Source of the DNA: Eggerthellaceae bacterium UBA5906 | GTDB taxonomy: Bacteria > Actinomycetota > Coriobacteriia > Coriobacteriales > Eggerthellaceae | Assembly (NCBI GenBank): GCA_002431805.1 | Contig: DJEE01000065.1 | Location: 1-12,449, forward strand | Direction: 5' to 3' | DNA: 12,449 nt | Part shown: positions 6,628 to 12,449 of the stretch, piece after piece | Position numbering within the stretch: the first letter of the stretch is position 1 | Layout of the letters: every line of letters begins with the position of its first letter | Notes under the pieces: generated by a model | Told to the model about the DNA's origin: nothing | Databases searched by the model: none | Seen by the model: only the letters and a program-made list of their open reading frames with translations | Translations under genes and position numbers: made by a program

Positions 6628-7578
6628 ATGGATTTAGACGCTTATTTCGGACATGCCGCACCGCCGTCGGGCGAGGGCTTCAAATCGGGGTTCGTCACGC
6701 TGGTGGGCAGGCCGAACGCGGGCAAGTCTACGCTGCTCAACACCATCATGGGCAAAAAGATTGCCATCACCTCTAACACGGCGCAAACCACGCGCCACCG
6801 TTTCCGCGCCGTATACACGCGCGACGACATGCAGATGATCATCGTTGACACGCCTGGCTTGCACAAGCCGCACGATGCGCTGGGAGAAGAACTGAACACG
6901 TCGGCTTTAAAGGCGCTTGAGGACGTCGACGTCATCGCCATGCTCATTGACGCCAGCAAGCCGGTCGGCCGCGGCGACGAGTGGGTGGCCGCTCAGCTTG
7001 ATGGCCCGCACTGCCGCCACGCTAAGAAAATCTGCGTGCTCTCCAAAGGCGACTTAGTCACGAAAGAGCAGATGCACGTGCAGGTTGAGGCTGCGAAAAA
7101 GCTTGCCAACTGGGATGCGATGGTGGGGCTTTCCTCGGAAACGGGCTACAATATCGATGCGTTCATCGAGGAAGTCGAGTACTTCTTGCCTGAAGGGCCT
7201 GCATGGTTTCCCGCTGACATGGAAACCGACCAGCCTATCGAGGTCATCGTCGCCGAGTTCATTCGCGAGAAAATCCTGCGCACGTTCCGCGACGAGGTAC
7301 CGCATTCCATCGGCGTTACCGTGGAGGACATGTCCTACGACAAGAAGAAGGACCTCAACCATATTCTTGCGCGCATCTATGTTGAGCGCGACTCCCAAAA
7401 GGGCATCATCATTGGTAAGGGCGGCAGCGCCATCAAGCGCATCGGCCAAGAGGCGCGCGCCGATCTTGAGCAGCTGCTTGGCACGCGCGTGTACCTTGAC
7501 TTGATGGTGAAGGTGAAGAAGAACTGGCGCCGAGATGCCACGCAGATACGTAGGTTCGGCTACGGCGAGGGCTTGTAA
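6628..7578 (+). CDS. era: GTPase Era
   Basis: 316 residues, near the family norm of ~300. Era binds the 3' end of 16S rRNA through its KH domain and uses GTP to check 30S maturation. The GTPase motifs are G1 G-R-P-N-A-G-K-S (27-34), G2 with T-T-R-H-R, G3 D-T-P-G (74-77) and G5 near S-S-E-T-G. The G4 position reads S-K-G-D (139-142) instead of the usual N-K-x-D, a deviation in the guanine-specificity motif. The C-terminal KH domain carries I-I-I-G-K-G-G-S-A-I-K-R-I-G (from 260). The start is ATG at 6628 with a strong ribosome site TAGGAG (6618-6623). It is the last gene of the phoH–ybeY–dgkA–era block; a terminator follows. The neighbouring ybeY and rsmE act on the same end of 16S rRNA. Confidence 0.96.
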   Translation: MDLDAYFGHAAPPSGEGFKSGFVTLVGRPNAGKSTLLNTIMGKKIAITSNTAQTTRHRFRAVYTRDDMQMIIVDTPGLHKPHDALGEELNTSALKALEDVDVIAMLIDASKPVGRGDEWVAAQLDGPHCRHAKKICVLSKGDLVTKEQMHVQVEAAKKLANWDAMVGLSSETGYNIDAFIEEVEYFLPEGPAWFPADMETDQPIEVIVAEFIREKILRTFRDEVPHSIGVTVEDMSYDKKKDLNHILARIYVERDSQKGIIIGKGGSAIKRIGQEARADLEQLLGTRVYLDLMVKVKKNWRRDATQIRRFGYGEGL

Positions 7579-7586
7579 GTTGTTTG

Positions 7587-7624
7587 CGAATGAGGTGCTG
7601 CCCGGCACCTCATTCGTGCTTTTG
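7587..7624 (+). terminator. Intrinsic terminator after era
   Basis: A perfect 12-bp inverted repeat, CGAATGAGGTGC (7587-7598) and GCACCTCATTCG (7605-7616), encloses a 6-base loop and is followed by TGCTTTT. The stem is strong, but the T-run has only four bases. It lies 8 bases after the era stop and just before the next promoter, as expected for the end of the phoH–era transcript. Confidence 0.8.
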
Positions 7625-7626
7625 GG

Positions 7627-7632
7627 TACAAT
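7627..7632 (+). promoter_or_regulatory. Candidate -10 box for the zinc-ribbon/PASTA gene
   Basis: TACAAT (7627-7632) lies just after the era terminator and 42 bases before the next ATG, where a new promoter is required. I see no convincing -35; the spaced position falls inside the terminator stem. The expected start of transcription is near 7639, inside the palindrome described at 7637-7646. Confidence 0.45.
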
Positions 7633-7636
7633 GCTT

Positions 7637-7646
7637 CGTGATCACG
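7637..7646. promoter_or_regulatory. Ten-base perfect palindrome at the predicted transcription start
   Basis: CGTGATCACG is a perfect palindrome that covers the predicted transcription start of the zinc-ribbon/PASTA gene. Its position suits an operator for a dimeric repressor, but ten bases of symmetry can occur by chance, the symmetry does not extend outward, and no regulator is identified. Confidence 0.25.
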
Positions 7647-7674
7647 TAGTTATTTGTGCCAGGGAGTTTCCAGC

Positions 7675-9411
7675 ATGATTTGTCCTATATGTCATACCGA
7701 AAATCGCGAGGGTGCGAAGTTTTGCGACGAATGCGGCGCGCGCCTACCGCAAGAGGAATCGTCCGCGAACAACGGTAGCTCCTCTAAACTTGGCGCTATC
7801 CCCGATATTGCCGCAACGGGTTACGGCATGTCTGCGCGCCCCGATGCGTTTTCGTTTGAGCCCGTGGATGAGTTCAACGACGAAGAGCCCATAGCGCAGC
7901 AGGAAATAGCCGATGAGATTGATGACAGGCTCGAGCAAGACGAGTCGGCATCTTCTCAAGCCGCTGAAACCACAGATGAAGAGACGTCTTGCGATGATAG
8001 TTCGGCTGCCGATGAGGAAGCGGACGCGGATGCTGTTTCGGAGGATGAGCCGGCGGATGAGGCGGACGCAGTGCCCGCTCAAAGCACGGGTGAGCTTGCG
8101 GCCGTCGAGGCTAAGGTCATCGAGCCCGATTTAGATGACGAAGAGGTTCTAGAGAGCCAAACTGCCGAAGATGATGAGGCGTTCACTGCCGACCGCACGC
8201 ATGTGCTCAACATTCCCGAGCTGAAGAACATTGCGCTTGAGGCGGAGAAAACGCAGGCTATAGGGCCGGCCCCCGCGCGTAGCAACGCCAACGCCGCTGA
8301 CCCCGATATCACCGCCGACCTTTCCGGCTTAGATGAGTTTTTGGTAAACCCGGGATACGTGCCCCCTAAGGCTGCATGGCGCGCGGGAGACACCATGGAA
8401 ATGCCCCGCATAGACGGCGTGGAGCCTCCAAAGCAGAAAGACTTCAAAGCGCCTGACCCGCATAAAAAAAGCGGCAAGGGCAAGAAAGTCGCTGCCATTA
8501 TCGCGCTGGTGGTGGTGCTCGCGGGTGTTATAGCGGCAGGCGTTACGTACTATCTTGAACTATGGGGCGGCAAAGTTATCCCCGACGTTACGGGCATGAC
8601 GCAATCCGATGCCACGTACATGCTGCAAAACAAAGGTTTCACCGTGCGTGCCACCACGGTGCCCTCTGATTCCACCGAAGGTCTGGTTCTGCTGATGGAC
8701 CCTGGCGCGGGCGCGCGCCAAGAAGAGGGCACTGAGGTGGTCATTCACGTTTCAACTTCTAGAACCGTGCCAAGCGTTGTGGGCAAAACGCAAGATGATG
8801 CCACCAAGGCCCTTTCCGATAGCGGTTTTGAAAACGTGTCCGTTGAAACGGTTCTTTCCGACGATGCTGAAGGCACGGTGCTTGATGTTGACCCCGGCGA
8901 GGGGCAAAAGGCGAAGGCTTCCACCCCCATCACGCTGACGGTTGCGCAGCCTTACACGGTGCCCGACATCTCGGGAATGACGTATAGCCAGGCTGAGCAG
9001 GCTATCCAAGATGCGGGGCTGAGTTCAACGGTTACGTACACCTATAGCGAATCGGTTTCGGAAGGCTCGGTTATGGGTTGCGACCCTCAGGCCGGTTCGA
9101 AGGTAACGTCTGATACGGTGGTCGTGATTTCCGTGGCGAAGTCCCGCGGCAGCGAGCTTACGGCCGCTGCACGCTCGTATTTAGGTTCGAATACGCTGAA
9201 GGCCTCCGATGGGTCGGCGTTTACCGTCACGTCAGTTGACAGCGTGTCGTATCAGGGCGACAACACGGTGTCGTTTACCGCTTCCGGCCGCGCTTCAACG
9301 TCGGTCACCGTGCTGGGGCAAACCCTCAGCGTTACTGGCGATACCAAGCAGGTTTCGGGCACGTTGACGTTCGATTCTTCCAACAACGTTACGGGCGTGT
9401 CGTTTAAGTAG
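7675..9411 (+). CDS. Zinc-ribbon, single-pass membrane protein with three PASTA repeats
   Basis: 578 residues from ATG 7675, preceded by AGGGAG (7661-7666); the frame is open upstream to 7654, but this start puts the cysteines first. Order: a zinc ribbon C3-x-x-C6…C17-x-x-C20; a long acidic, low-complexity region (about 50-170); a linker with three similar sites D-R-T-H-V-L (T175), E-K-T-Q-A-I (T193) and D-T-M-E-M (T240); a Lys-rich stretch; one membrane helix (272-294); three PASTA domains (301-362, 363-426, 427-490); and an 88-residue Ser/Thr-rich C-terminal domain. PASTA domains bind muropeptides or wall polymers in PknB-type kinases and some penicillin-binding proteins, but there is no kinase or transpeptidase here. 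The Lys-rich flank implies the zinc ribbon is cytoplasmic and PASTA outside. It may be a wall sensor or a kinase substrate; the function is unknown. It is probably co-transcribed with recO, which starts 5 bases after its stop. Confidence 0.9.
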   Translation: MICPICHTENREGAKFCDECGARLPQEESSANNGSSSKLGAIPDIAATGYGMSARPDAFSFEPVDEFNDEEPIAQQEIADEIDDRLEQDESASSQAAETTDEETSCDDSSAADEEADADAVSEDEPADEADAVPAQSTGELAAVEAKVIEPDLDDEEVLESQTAEDDEAFTADRTHVLNIPELKNIALEAEKTQAIGPAPARSNANAADPDITADLSGLDEFLVNPGYVPPKAAWRAGDTMEMPRIDGVEPPKQKDFKAPDPHKKSGKGKKVAAIIALVVVLAGVIAAGVTYYLELWGGKVIPDVTGMTQSDATYMLQNKGFTVRATTVPSDSTEGLVLLMDPGAGARQEEGTEVVIHVSTSRTVPSVVGKTQDDATKALSDSGFENVSVETVLSDDAEGTVLDVDPGEGQKAKASTPITLTVAQPYTVPDISGMTYSQAEQAIQDAGLSSTVTYTYSESVSEGSVMGCDPQAGSKVTSDTVVVISVAKSRGSELTAAARSYLGSNTLKASDGSAFTVTSVDSVSYQGDNTVSFTASGRASTSVTVLGQTLSVTGDTKQVSGTLTFDSSNNVTGVSFK

Positions 9412-9416
9412 CTCCT

Positions 9417-10193
9417 GTGGCTCAGCAAACCTACACAGCCCACGTTATTGTTTTGCGTAAAACGAAGCTGGGGGAGTCTGACCTTATCTTGTCCCTTTTG
9501 GCACAAGACGGCAGCCAGATTCGCGCCGTCGCTAAAGGTGCGCGCAAACCTACCAGCCAGTTTTCCTCACGCCTTGAACTTGGTGCGGAGGCCGACGTGC
9601 TTTTTGCGAAAGGCCGCACGCTCGACATCGTCAAGGAAGTACGCCTTATCGCTGGCAACGCAGCGGTGCGTGAAAGCATCGAGCGCGCTTCGGCGGCGGC
9701 ACCCATGCTCGAGCTGCTCGACCGCATCACGCAGGCTGGTTTGGAAAACAACAAGCTGCTGCCTATGACGCACGCTGCGCTTGCAGCGCTTGACAGTGCC
9801 GACGTTGCTCATGCCCCGGCGCTGTGCGCGGGGCATTTGCTGAAAACGTTTGCTTTTGCGGGTATTCGCCCTTCGCTTGACGCGTGCTGCATGTGCGGCG
9901 AGCCCCTTTCTTGCAGTGTTTCGGACCGTCAGGTGCGCGATGTTGCGTTCTCGTTTTCCGAAGGTGGCGTTTTGTGCGAAGCATGCTCCACACCCGATGC
10001 GGTTCGCATCCAGCCCTCAACGCTTGCGTGGGCGCGCGCGCTGCTAGGCATGCGTTTTGCCGACATAGCGGTCGCGGAGCTCGACCAGTCGGCGGTGTTC
10101 GGCGTGCTGCGCGTATGCCAAACATGGGCGCATGTGCACGCGTCCACGAATTTGAAGTCGCTGACGTTTTTGTTTACGTGCGGATTGTTTTAG
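9417..10193 (+). CDS. recO: DNA repair protein RecO
   Basis: 258 residues, typical of RecO, which with RecR displaces SSB and loads RecA on single-stranded DNA and also anneals strands. The N-terminal OB fold begins T-A-H-V-I-V-L-R-K-T-K-L-G-E-S-D, the family signature, and is followed by the helical region. A zinc motif C157-C-M-C160-G…C187-E-A-C190 is complete, as in Deinococcus and actinobacterial RecO. The start is GTG at 9417, 5 bases after the stop of the PASTA gene, with no ribosome site visible, so translation is likely coupled. The frame opens right there and the next in-frame starts would remove the OB signature. RecO following era at a short distance is a widespread order; here the PASTA gene is inserted between them. 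Confidence 0.95.
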   Translation: MAQQTYTAHVIVLRKTKLGESDLILSLLAQDGSQIRAVAKGARKPTSQFSSRLELGAEADVLFAKGRTLDIVKEVRLIAGNAAVRESIERASAAAPMLELLDRITQAGLENNKLLPMTHAALAALDSADVAHAPALCAGHLLKTFAFAGIRPSLDACCMCGEPLSCSVSDRQVRDVAFSFSEGGVLCEACSTPDAVRIQPSTLAWARALLGMRFADIAVAELDQSAVFGVLRVCQTWAHVHASTNLKSLTFLFTCGLF

Positions 10194-10220
10194 GAGAGCG
10201 CCTTTGTGCGCTTCCGTTCG

Positions 10221-10229
10221 TGTCATACT
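10221..10229 (+). promoter_or_regulatory. Extended -10 promoter of the TSCPD gene
   Basis: TGTCATACT (10221-10229) is an extended -10 element followed by AGCGGC. The 20 bases at 10221-10240 match the phoH promoter at 4721-4740 in 16 positions, including an identical 11-mer ATACTAGCGGC. The expected start near 10236 leaves an ~18-base leader containing the strong ribosome site AGAGGAGAG (10243-10251). Confidence 0.6.
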
Positions 10230-10254
10230 AGCGGCACTGACGAGAGGAGAGTGT

Positions 10255-10503
10255 ATGTATACGTTCAAAACGCGCGGTGTTTGCTCGCGTGAAATCCATA
10301 TCGATTTGGATGGCTCCACTATCAAACATGTTGACTTCGTGGGTGGTTGCGACGGCAACCTCAAGGCCATCTGCAAGCTTATCAGCGGTAAAACGGTGGA
10401 TGAAGTGGCAGCGGTGCTCGAGGGCAATACGTGCGGCCGTCGTTCCACGTCTTGCGCCGACCAGCTGGTGCAGGGCCTGCGCGAAGCCGAAGCGGCCGAA
10501 TAA
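10255..10503 (+). CDS. Small TSCPD domain protein (TIGR03905-like)
   Basis: 82 residues from ATG 10255, chosen because AGAGGAGAG lies 5 bases before it; the open frame reaches 10204 but without a ribosome site. The sequence matches the family of small standalone TSCPD proteins: T-R-G-V-C-S at the start, G-G-C-D-G-N-L-K-A-I (31-39) in the middle and C-G-x-R-S-T-S-C-A-D-Q-L (60-71) at the end. The cysteines are C10, C32, C40, C60 and C67. The same domain occurs at the C-terminus of B12-dependent ribonucleotide reductases, where the motif reads T-S-C-P-D, and the Cys spacing suggests metal or thiol chemistry. The function of the standalone form is unknown to me. It has its own promoter, separate from recO and rpsO, so the neighbours tell little. 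Confidence 0.85.
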   Translation: MYTFKTRGVCSREIHIDLDGSTIKHVDFVGGCDGNLKAICKLISGKTVDEVAAVLEGNTCGRRSTSCADQLVQGLREAEAAE

Positions 10504-10548
10504 CCCTGCGCGGTAATGTGCATAACGTGTGCGTGCGTACCTGCTTAC

Positions 10549-10578
10549 TTGCGAATACGCCCCGCGTTCGCGTAAGAT
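10549..10578 (+). promoter_or_regulatory. Probable rpsO promoter
   Basis: TTGCGA (10549-10554) and TAAGAT (10573-10578) are separated by 18 bases and each match 4 of 6 consensus bases. Transcription would start near 10585, giving a long leader of about 126 bases before the rpsO ATG. No other pair in the 10504-10710 gap is as good. Confidence 0.5.
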
Positions 10579-10584
10579 ATACAA

Positions 10585-10690
10585 GTTGCTTTTCAGCAAC
10601 CACTTGCCACTTGGTCCCCATGTTGCATGGATCCCAGCGGCAAGCACGTTGAGCGCAGCATTTCGCTGCACGGAAGGCGGGGTAACCCGC
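10585..10690 (+). promoter_or_regulatory. Structured rpsO 5' leader, candidate S15-responsive element
   Basis: Four hairpins can be drawn by eye between the likely promoter and the ribosome site. GTTGCT/AGCAAC (10585-10600) has a TTTC loop. A 42-base imperfect hairpin has CTTGCC/GGCAAG (10603-10644) outside and CCATG/CATGG (10618-10630) inside. GCAGC/GCTGC spans 10655-10669. GCGGG/CCCGC (10677-10690) closes a GTAA (GNRA-type) tetraloop just before AAGGTGGAG (10694-10702). rpsO leaders that bind S15 and repress translation are known in several phyla with differing structures. The folding is seen; the regulation is inferred. Confidence 0.5.
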
Positions 10691-10710
10691 AGGAAAGGTG
10701 GAGTTAAGCT

Positions 10711-10998
10711 ATGCCTAGCAAACTCAGCATCTCGAAAGAGCGTACGGCAGAACTGGTCGCTGAATTCGGCGCCAACGAGCACGACACCGGCAACCCGGAC
10801 GTGCAGGTCGCAATCCTGTCCGAGCGCATCCGCAACCTCACCGAGCACCTGAAGACCCACAAGAAGGACAACCATTCTCGTCGTGGCCTTATGATGCTCA
10901 TTGGTAAGCGTCGTGGTCTGCTCAAGTACATCAAGGAGCGCGACATCGAGCGCTACCGTGCCCTCATCAAGAAGCTCGGCATCCGCGACAACATCTAG
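10711..10998 (+). CDS. rpsO: 30S ribosomal protein S15
   Basis: 95 residues; the family is usually 88-89, and the extra residues are at the N-terminus. S15 is a primary binder of the central domain of 16S rRNA (helices 20-22) and nucleates platform assembly. The signature is complete: [16 protein letters not shown], then [18 protein letters not shown] and the basic K-R-R-G-L-L-K-Y-I segment, including the H and D-H-S-R residues that contact rRNA. The start is ATG at 10711 with AAGGTGGAG 8 bases upstream. It has its own promoter and a folded leader, and is followed by a strong terminator before pnp, an order (rpsO–pnp) found in most bacteria. In E. coli S15 represses its own translation, and a similar control is plausible here. 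Confidence 0.98.
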   Translation: MPSKLSISKERTAELVAEFGANEHDTGNPDVQVAILSERIRNLTEHLKTHKKDNHSRRGLMMLIGKRRGLLKYIKERDIERYRALIKKLGIRDNI

Positions 10999-11004
10999 TC
11001 AACG

Positions 11005-11034
11005 AAAGCCCGCGCATACCCTGCGCGGGCTTTT
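11005..11034 (+). terminator. Intrinsic terminator/attenuator between rpsO and pnp
   Basis: A perfect 12-bp stem, AAAGCCCGCGCA (11005-11016) and TGCGCGGGCTTT (11022-11033), has a five-base loop TACCC and is followed directly by T residues (TTTT at 11031-11034 counting those in the stem). It lies 6 bases after the rpsO stop. It should end most rpsO transcripts; partial readthrough into pnp, as in E. coli, would explain the absence of an obvious pnp promoter. Confidence 0.9.
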
Positions 11035-11111
11035 GCATAGCGGTCGAAAGCGCAAGGGCGCCTTTGCTCGCGGCAGGCGGGGAATCGTGAGTACTCGCTG
11101 TGCCGAAGAAG

Positions 11112-11135
11112 CTTAGCTGCACTAGGGCGGCTAAG
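11112..11135 (+). promoter_or_regulatory. Hairpin in the pnp leader
   Basis: CTTAGC (11112-11117) and GCTAAG (11130-11135) form a 6-bp stem with a 12-base loop, with a further possible GCC/GGC outside it. It lies 26 bases before the pnp ATG. In E. coli a leader stem is cut by RNase III and then used by PNPase to repress its own mRNA; a similar role here is a guess. The weak purine run AAGAGAAAGA (11140-11149) is the only ribosome site seen. Confidence 0.35.
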
Positions 11136-11160
11136 GCAGAAGAGAAAGACAGAATCACAC

Positions 11161-12449
11161 ATGGAAAAGATCGTCGAGTCCTTCGAGCTGTACGGTAAAA
11201 CCTACCGCTTCGAAACGGGCGAGCTGGCCAAGCAGGCAACCGGTGCCGTGCTGGTCACGCAGGGTGACACTACCGTGCTTGTCACCGCCGTCATCTCTAA
11301 GGAGGAGAAGAACTACGACTTCTTCCCGCTTACGGTGGACTTCATGGAGAAGATGTACTCCGTGGGTCGCATCCCCGGCGGCTACCTGAAGCGCGAGGCG
11401 CGTCCGTCCGAAAAGGGCACGCTGACCGCCCGTATGATCGACCGCCCCATCCGCCCCGGTTTTGCCGACGGTTTCAAGCGCGAGGTGCACATCGTTGCCA
11501 CCACGCTTGTGTGCGACGGCCAGAACCCGCCTGACTGCATCTGCGTCGGCGGCGCTTCCGCGGCGCTCATGATTGGCAGCGCTCCGTTTGACGGCCCTGC
11601 CGCTTGCGTGCGCATCGCCCACAACACCGAAACTGACGAGTTCATCGTGAACCCCACGTATGCCGAGCAGGAAACGTCGGATTTGGAGCTTACCATCGCC
11701 GGCACTGCCGACTACATTTCCATGGTTGAGGCAGGCGCCAACGAGGTTTCCGAAGAGCTTATGCTGCGCGCTATGAATTTCGGCCAAGAAGCCATCGCGA
11801 AGTTCTGCGAAGCTCAGCAACGTTTCTTGGACCGCTGCGACATTACGCCTGTTGAATGGCCTATCCACGTTGCGGACCCCTCTATCGACGAGCGCGTGAA
11901 TCCCTTCTTCGACGAAATGTCCGCCGCCTTGAAAGACGCCGACAAGCAGGCTCGCATGGGCAAGGTGGAAGAGCTCAAGGCTCGCATTAAGGCCGAGCAG
12001 TTCAGCGACGAAGAGCTTGCCGCATGGGGCTCCGATATCGCTGCAGCGCTGAAGGCGCTTGAAAAGCACGCCATGCGCGCCATGGTCATCGAGACCGGAG
12101 AGCGCGCCGACGGTCGTCGTCCCGACGAAATCCGTCCGCTGCATATTGTTCCGGGTTATCTGCCGCGCGTGCACGGCTCCGGCTTGTTCCAGCGCGGTCA
12201 AACCCAAGCGCTTTCCGTATGCACGTTGGGCATGCTCAACGAGTGGCAGCGTCTTGACACCATCGACCCGGCCGAGGGCAAGCGCTATATGCATCAGTAC
12301 AACTTCCCGCCGTACTGCACGGGCGAGACGGGCCGCATGGGCGCCCCGAAGCGCCGCGAGGTCGGCCACGGCGCCTTGGCCGAGCGCGCGCTTTTGCCGG
12401 TGATTCCTTCCGAGGACGAGTTCCCGTACGCCATCCGCGTGGTGTCCGA
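11161..12449 (+). CDS. pnp: Polyribonucleotide nucleotidyltransferase (PNPase), 3' end outside window
   Basis: 429 complete residues are present of a protein usually about 700-750 long; the frame is still open at the last base. PNPase degrades RNA 3' to 5' with phosphate, releasing nucleoside diphosphates, and is a core RNA-turnover enzyme. The first RNase PH-like domain (about 1-145) has the signature F-F-P-L (54-57) and I-P-G-G-Y-L-K-R-E-A-R-P-S-E (ending at 84), then A-R-M-I-D-R-P-I-R-P. The helical linker lies at about 240-310. The second, catalytic RNase PH domain begins at R-A-D-G-R-R (315-320) and includes H-G-S-G-L-F-Q-R-G-Q-T-Q; its later active-site residues and the KH and S1 domains are beyond the window. 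The start is ATG at 11161, since the protein begins with the usual E-K-x-V-E-S-F-E-L. It follows rpsO, as in most bacteria. Confidence 0.97.
   Translation, partial: MEKIVESFELYGKTYRFETGELAKQATGAVLVTQGDTTVLVTAVISKEEKNYDFFPLTVDFMEKMYSVGRIPGGYLKREARPSEKGTLTARMIDRPIRPGFADGFKREVHIVATTLVCDGQNPPDCICVGGASAALMIGSAPFDGPAACVRIAHNTETDEFIVNPTYAEQETSDLELTIAGTADYISMVEAGANEVSEELMLRAMNFGQEAIAKFCEAQQRFLDRCDITPVEWPIHVADPSIDERVNPFFDEMSAALKDADKQARMGKVEELKARIKAEQFSDEELAAWGSDIAAALKALEKHAMRAMVIETGERADGRRPDEIRPLHIVPGYLPRVHGSGLFQRGQTQALSVCTLGMLNEWQRLDTIDPAEGKRYMHQYNFPPYCTGETGRMGAPKRREVGHGALAERALLPVIPSEDEFPYAIRVVS

Noticed and set aside
8572..9144. PASTA repeats as a possible DNA repeat array
   Set aside because: The repetition is at protein level only (three ~63-residue domains); the nucleotide copies are too diverged to be a DNA repeat.
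10191..10218. Hairpin GGAGAGCGC/GCGCTTCC after recO as a terminator
   Set aside because: The stem has a bulge and there is no T-run after it, so I do not call it a terminator.
11155..12369. A 404-codon open frame on the minus strand
   Set aside because: It lies fully antisense to pnp, whose protein is unmistakable; long antisense frames are expected in GC-rich coding DNA, and its product has no recognisable domain.
1..12449. CRISPR array, insertion sequence, prophage, toxin–antitoxin or defence genes
   Set aside because: No direct repeat series, transposase, integrase or related motif was seen on either strand; the window is continuous housekeeping sequence.

Overview
This is a compact stretch of bacterial chromosome with fairly high G+C. 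Every gene I can support lies on the + strand. The gene content and order (hrcA–dnaJ–rsmE–mtaB, then phoH–ybeY–dgkA–era, then recO, then rpsO–pnp) suggest an actinobacterium. The mix of the actinobacterial hrcA–dnaJ2–rsmE…phoH–ybeY…era…recO order with a Firmicutes-like dgkA between ybeY and era makes me favour the Coriobacteriia (Eggerthella/Slackia type). That placement is an inference from synteny and protein style; no similarity search was run.

Layout. Positions 1-177 are the 3' end of a hemW-like gene. A gap at 178-344 carries a CIRCE operator over a likely promoter for the heat-shock repressor hrcA (345-1361), followed by dnaJ (1418-2557). The co-chaperone genes grpE and dnaK are not between them. 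rsmE (2578-3378) and mtaB (3375-4601) follow and overlap by 4 nt. A 135-nt gap ends in an extended -10 promoter placed so close to the phoH ATG that the phoH mRNA is probably leaderless. phoH (4737-5723) overlaps ybeY (5707-6171) by 17 nt; dgkA (6175-6603) and era (6628-7578) follow closely. A strong hairpin terminator closes this block.

The next unit has its own promoter region and encodes a zinc-ribbon, acidic, single-pass membrane protein with three PASTA repeats (7675-9411), then recO (9417-10193). A small TSCPD-family protein (10255-10503) has a promoter closely matching that of phoH. rpsO (10711-10998) is preceded by a structured leader that may bind S15. A terminator at 11005-11034 separates it from pnp (from 11161), which runs off the window.

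Functional theme: most genes serve 16S rRNA, tRNA and RNA maturation (RsmE, YbeY, Era, S15, MtaB, PNPase, probably PhoH), joined by proteostasis (HrcA, DnaJ), lipid recycling (DgkA/UdpK) and DNA repair (RecO). I see no mobile element, CRISPR array, tRNA or rRNA gene, or defence island. I did not find a clearly new multi-gene system. The least explained items are the zinc-ribbon/PASTA protein, the TSCPD protein, the rpsO leader and the shared promoter motif.
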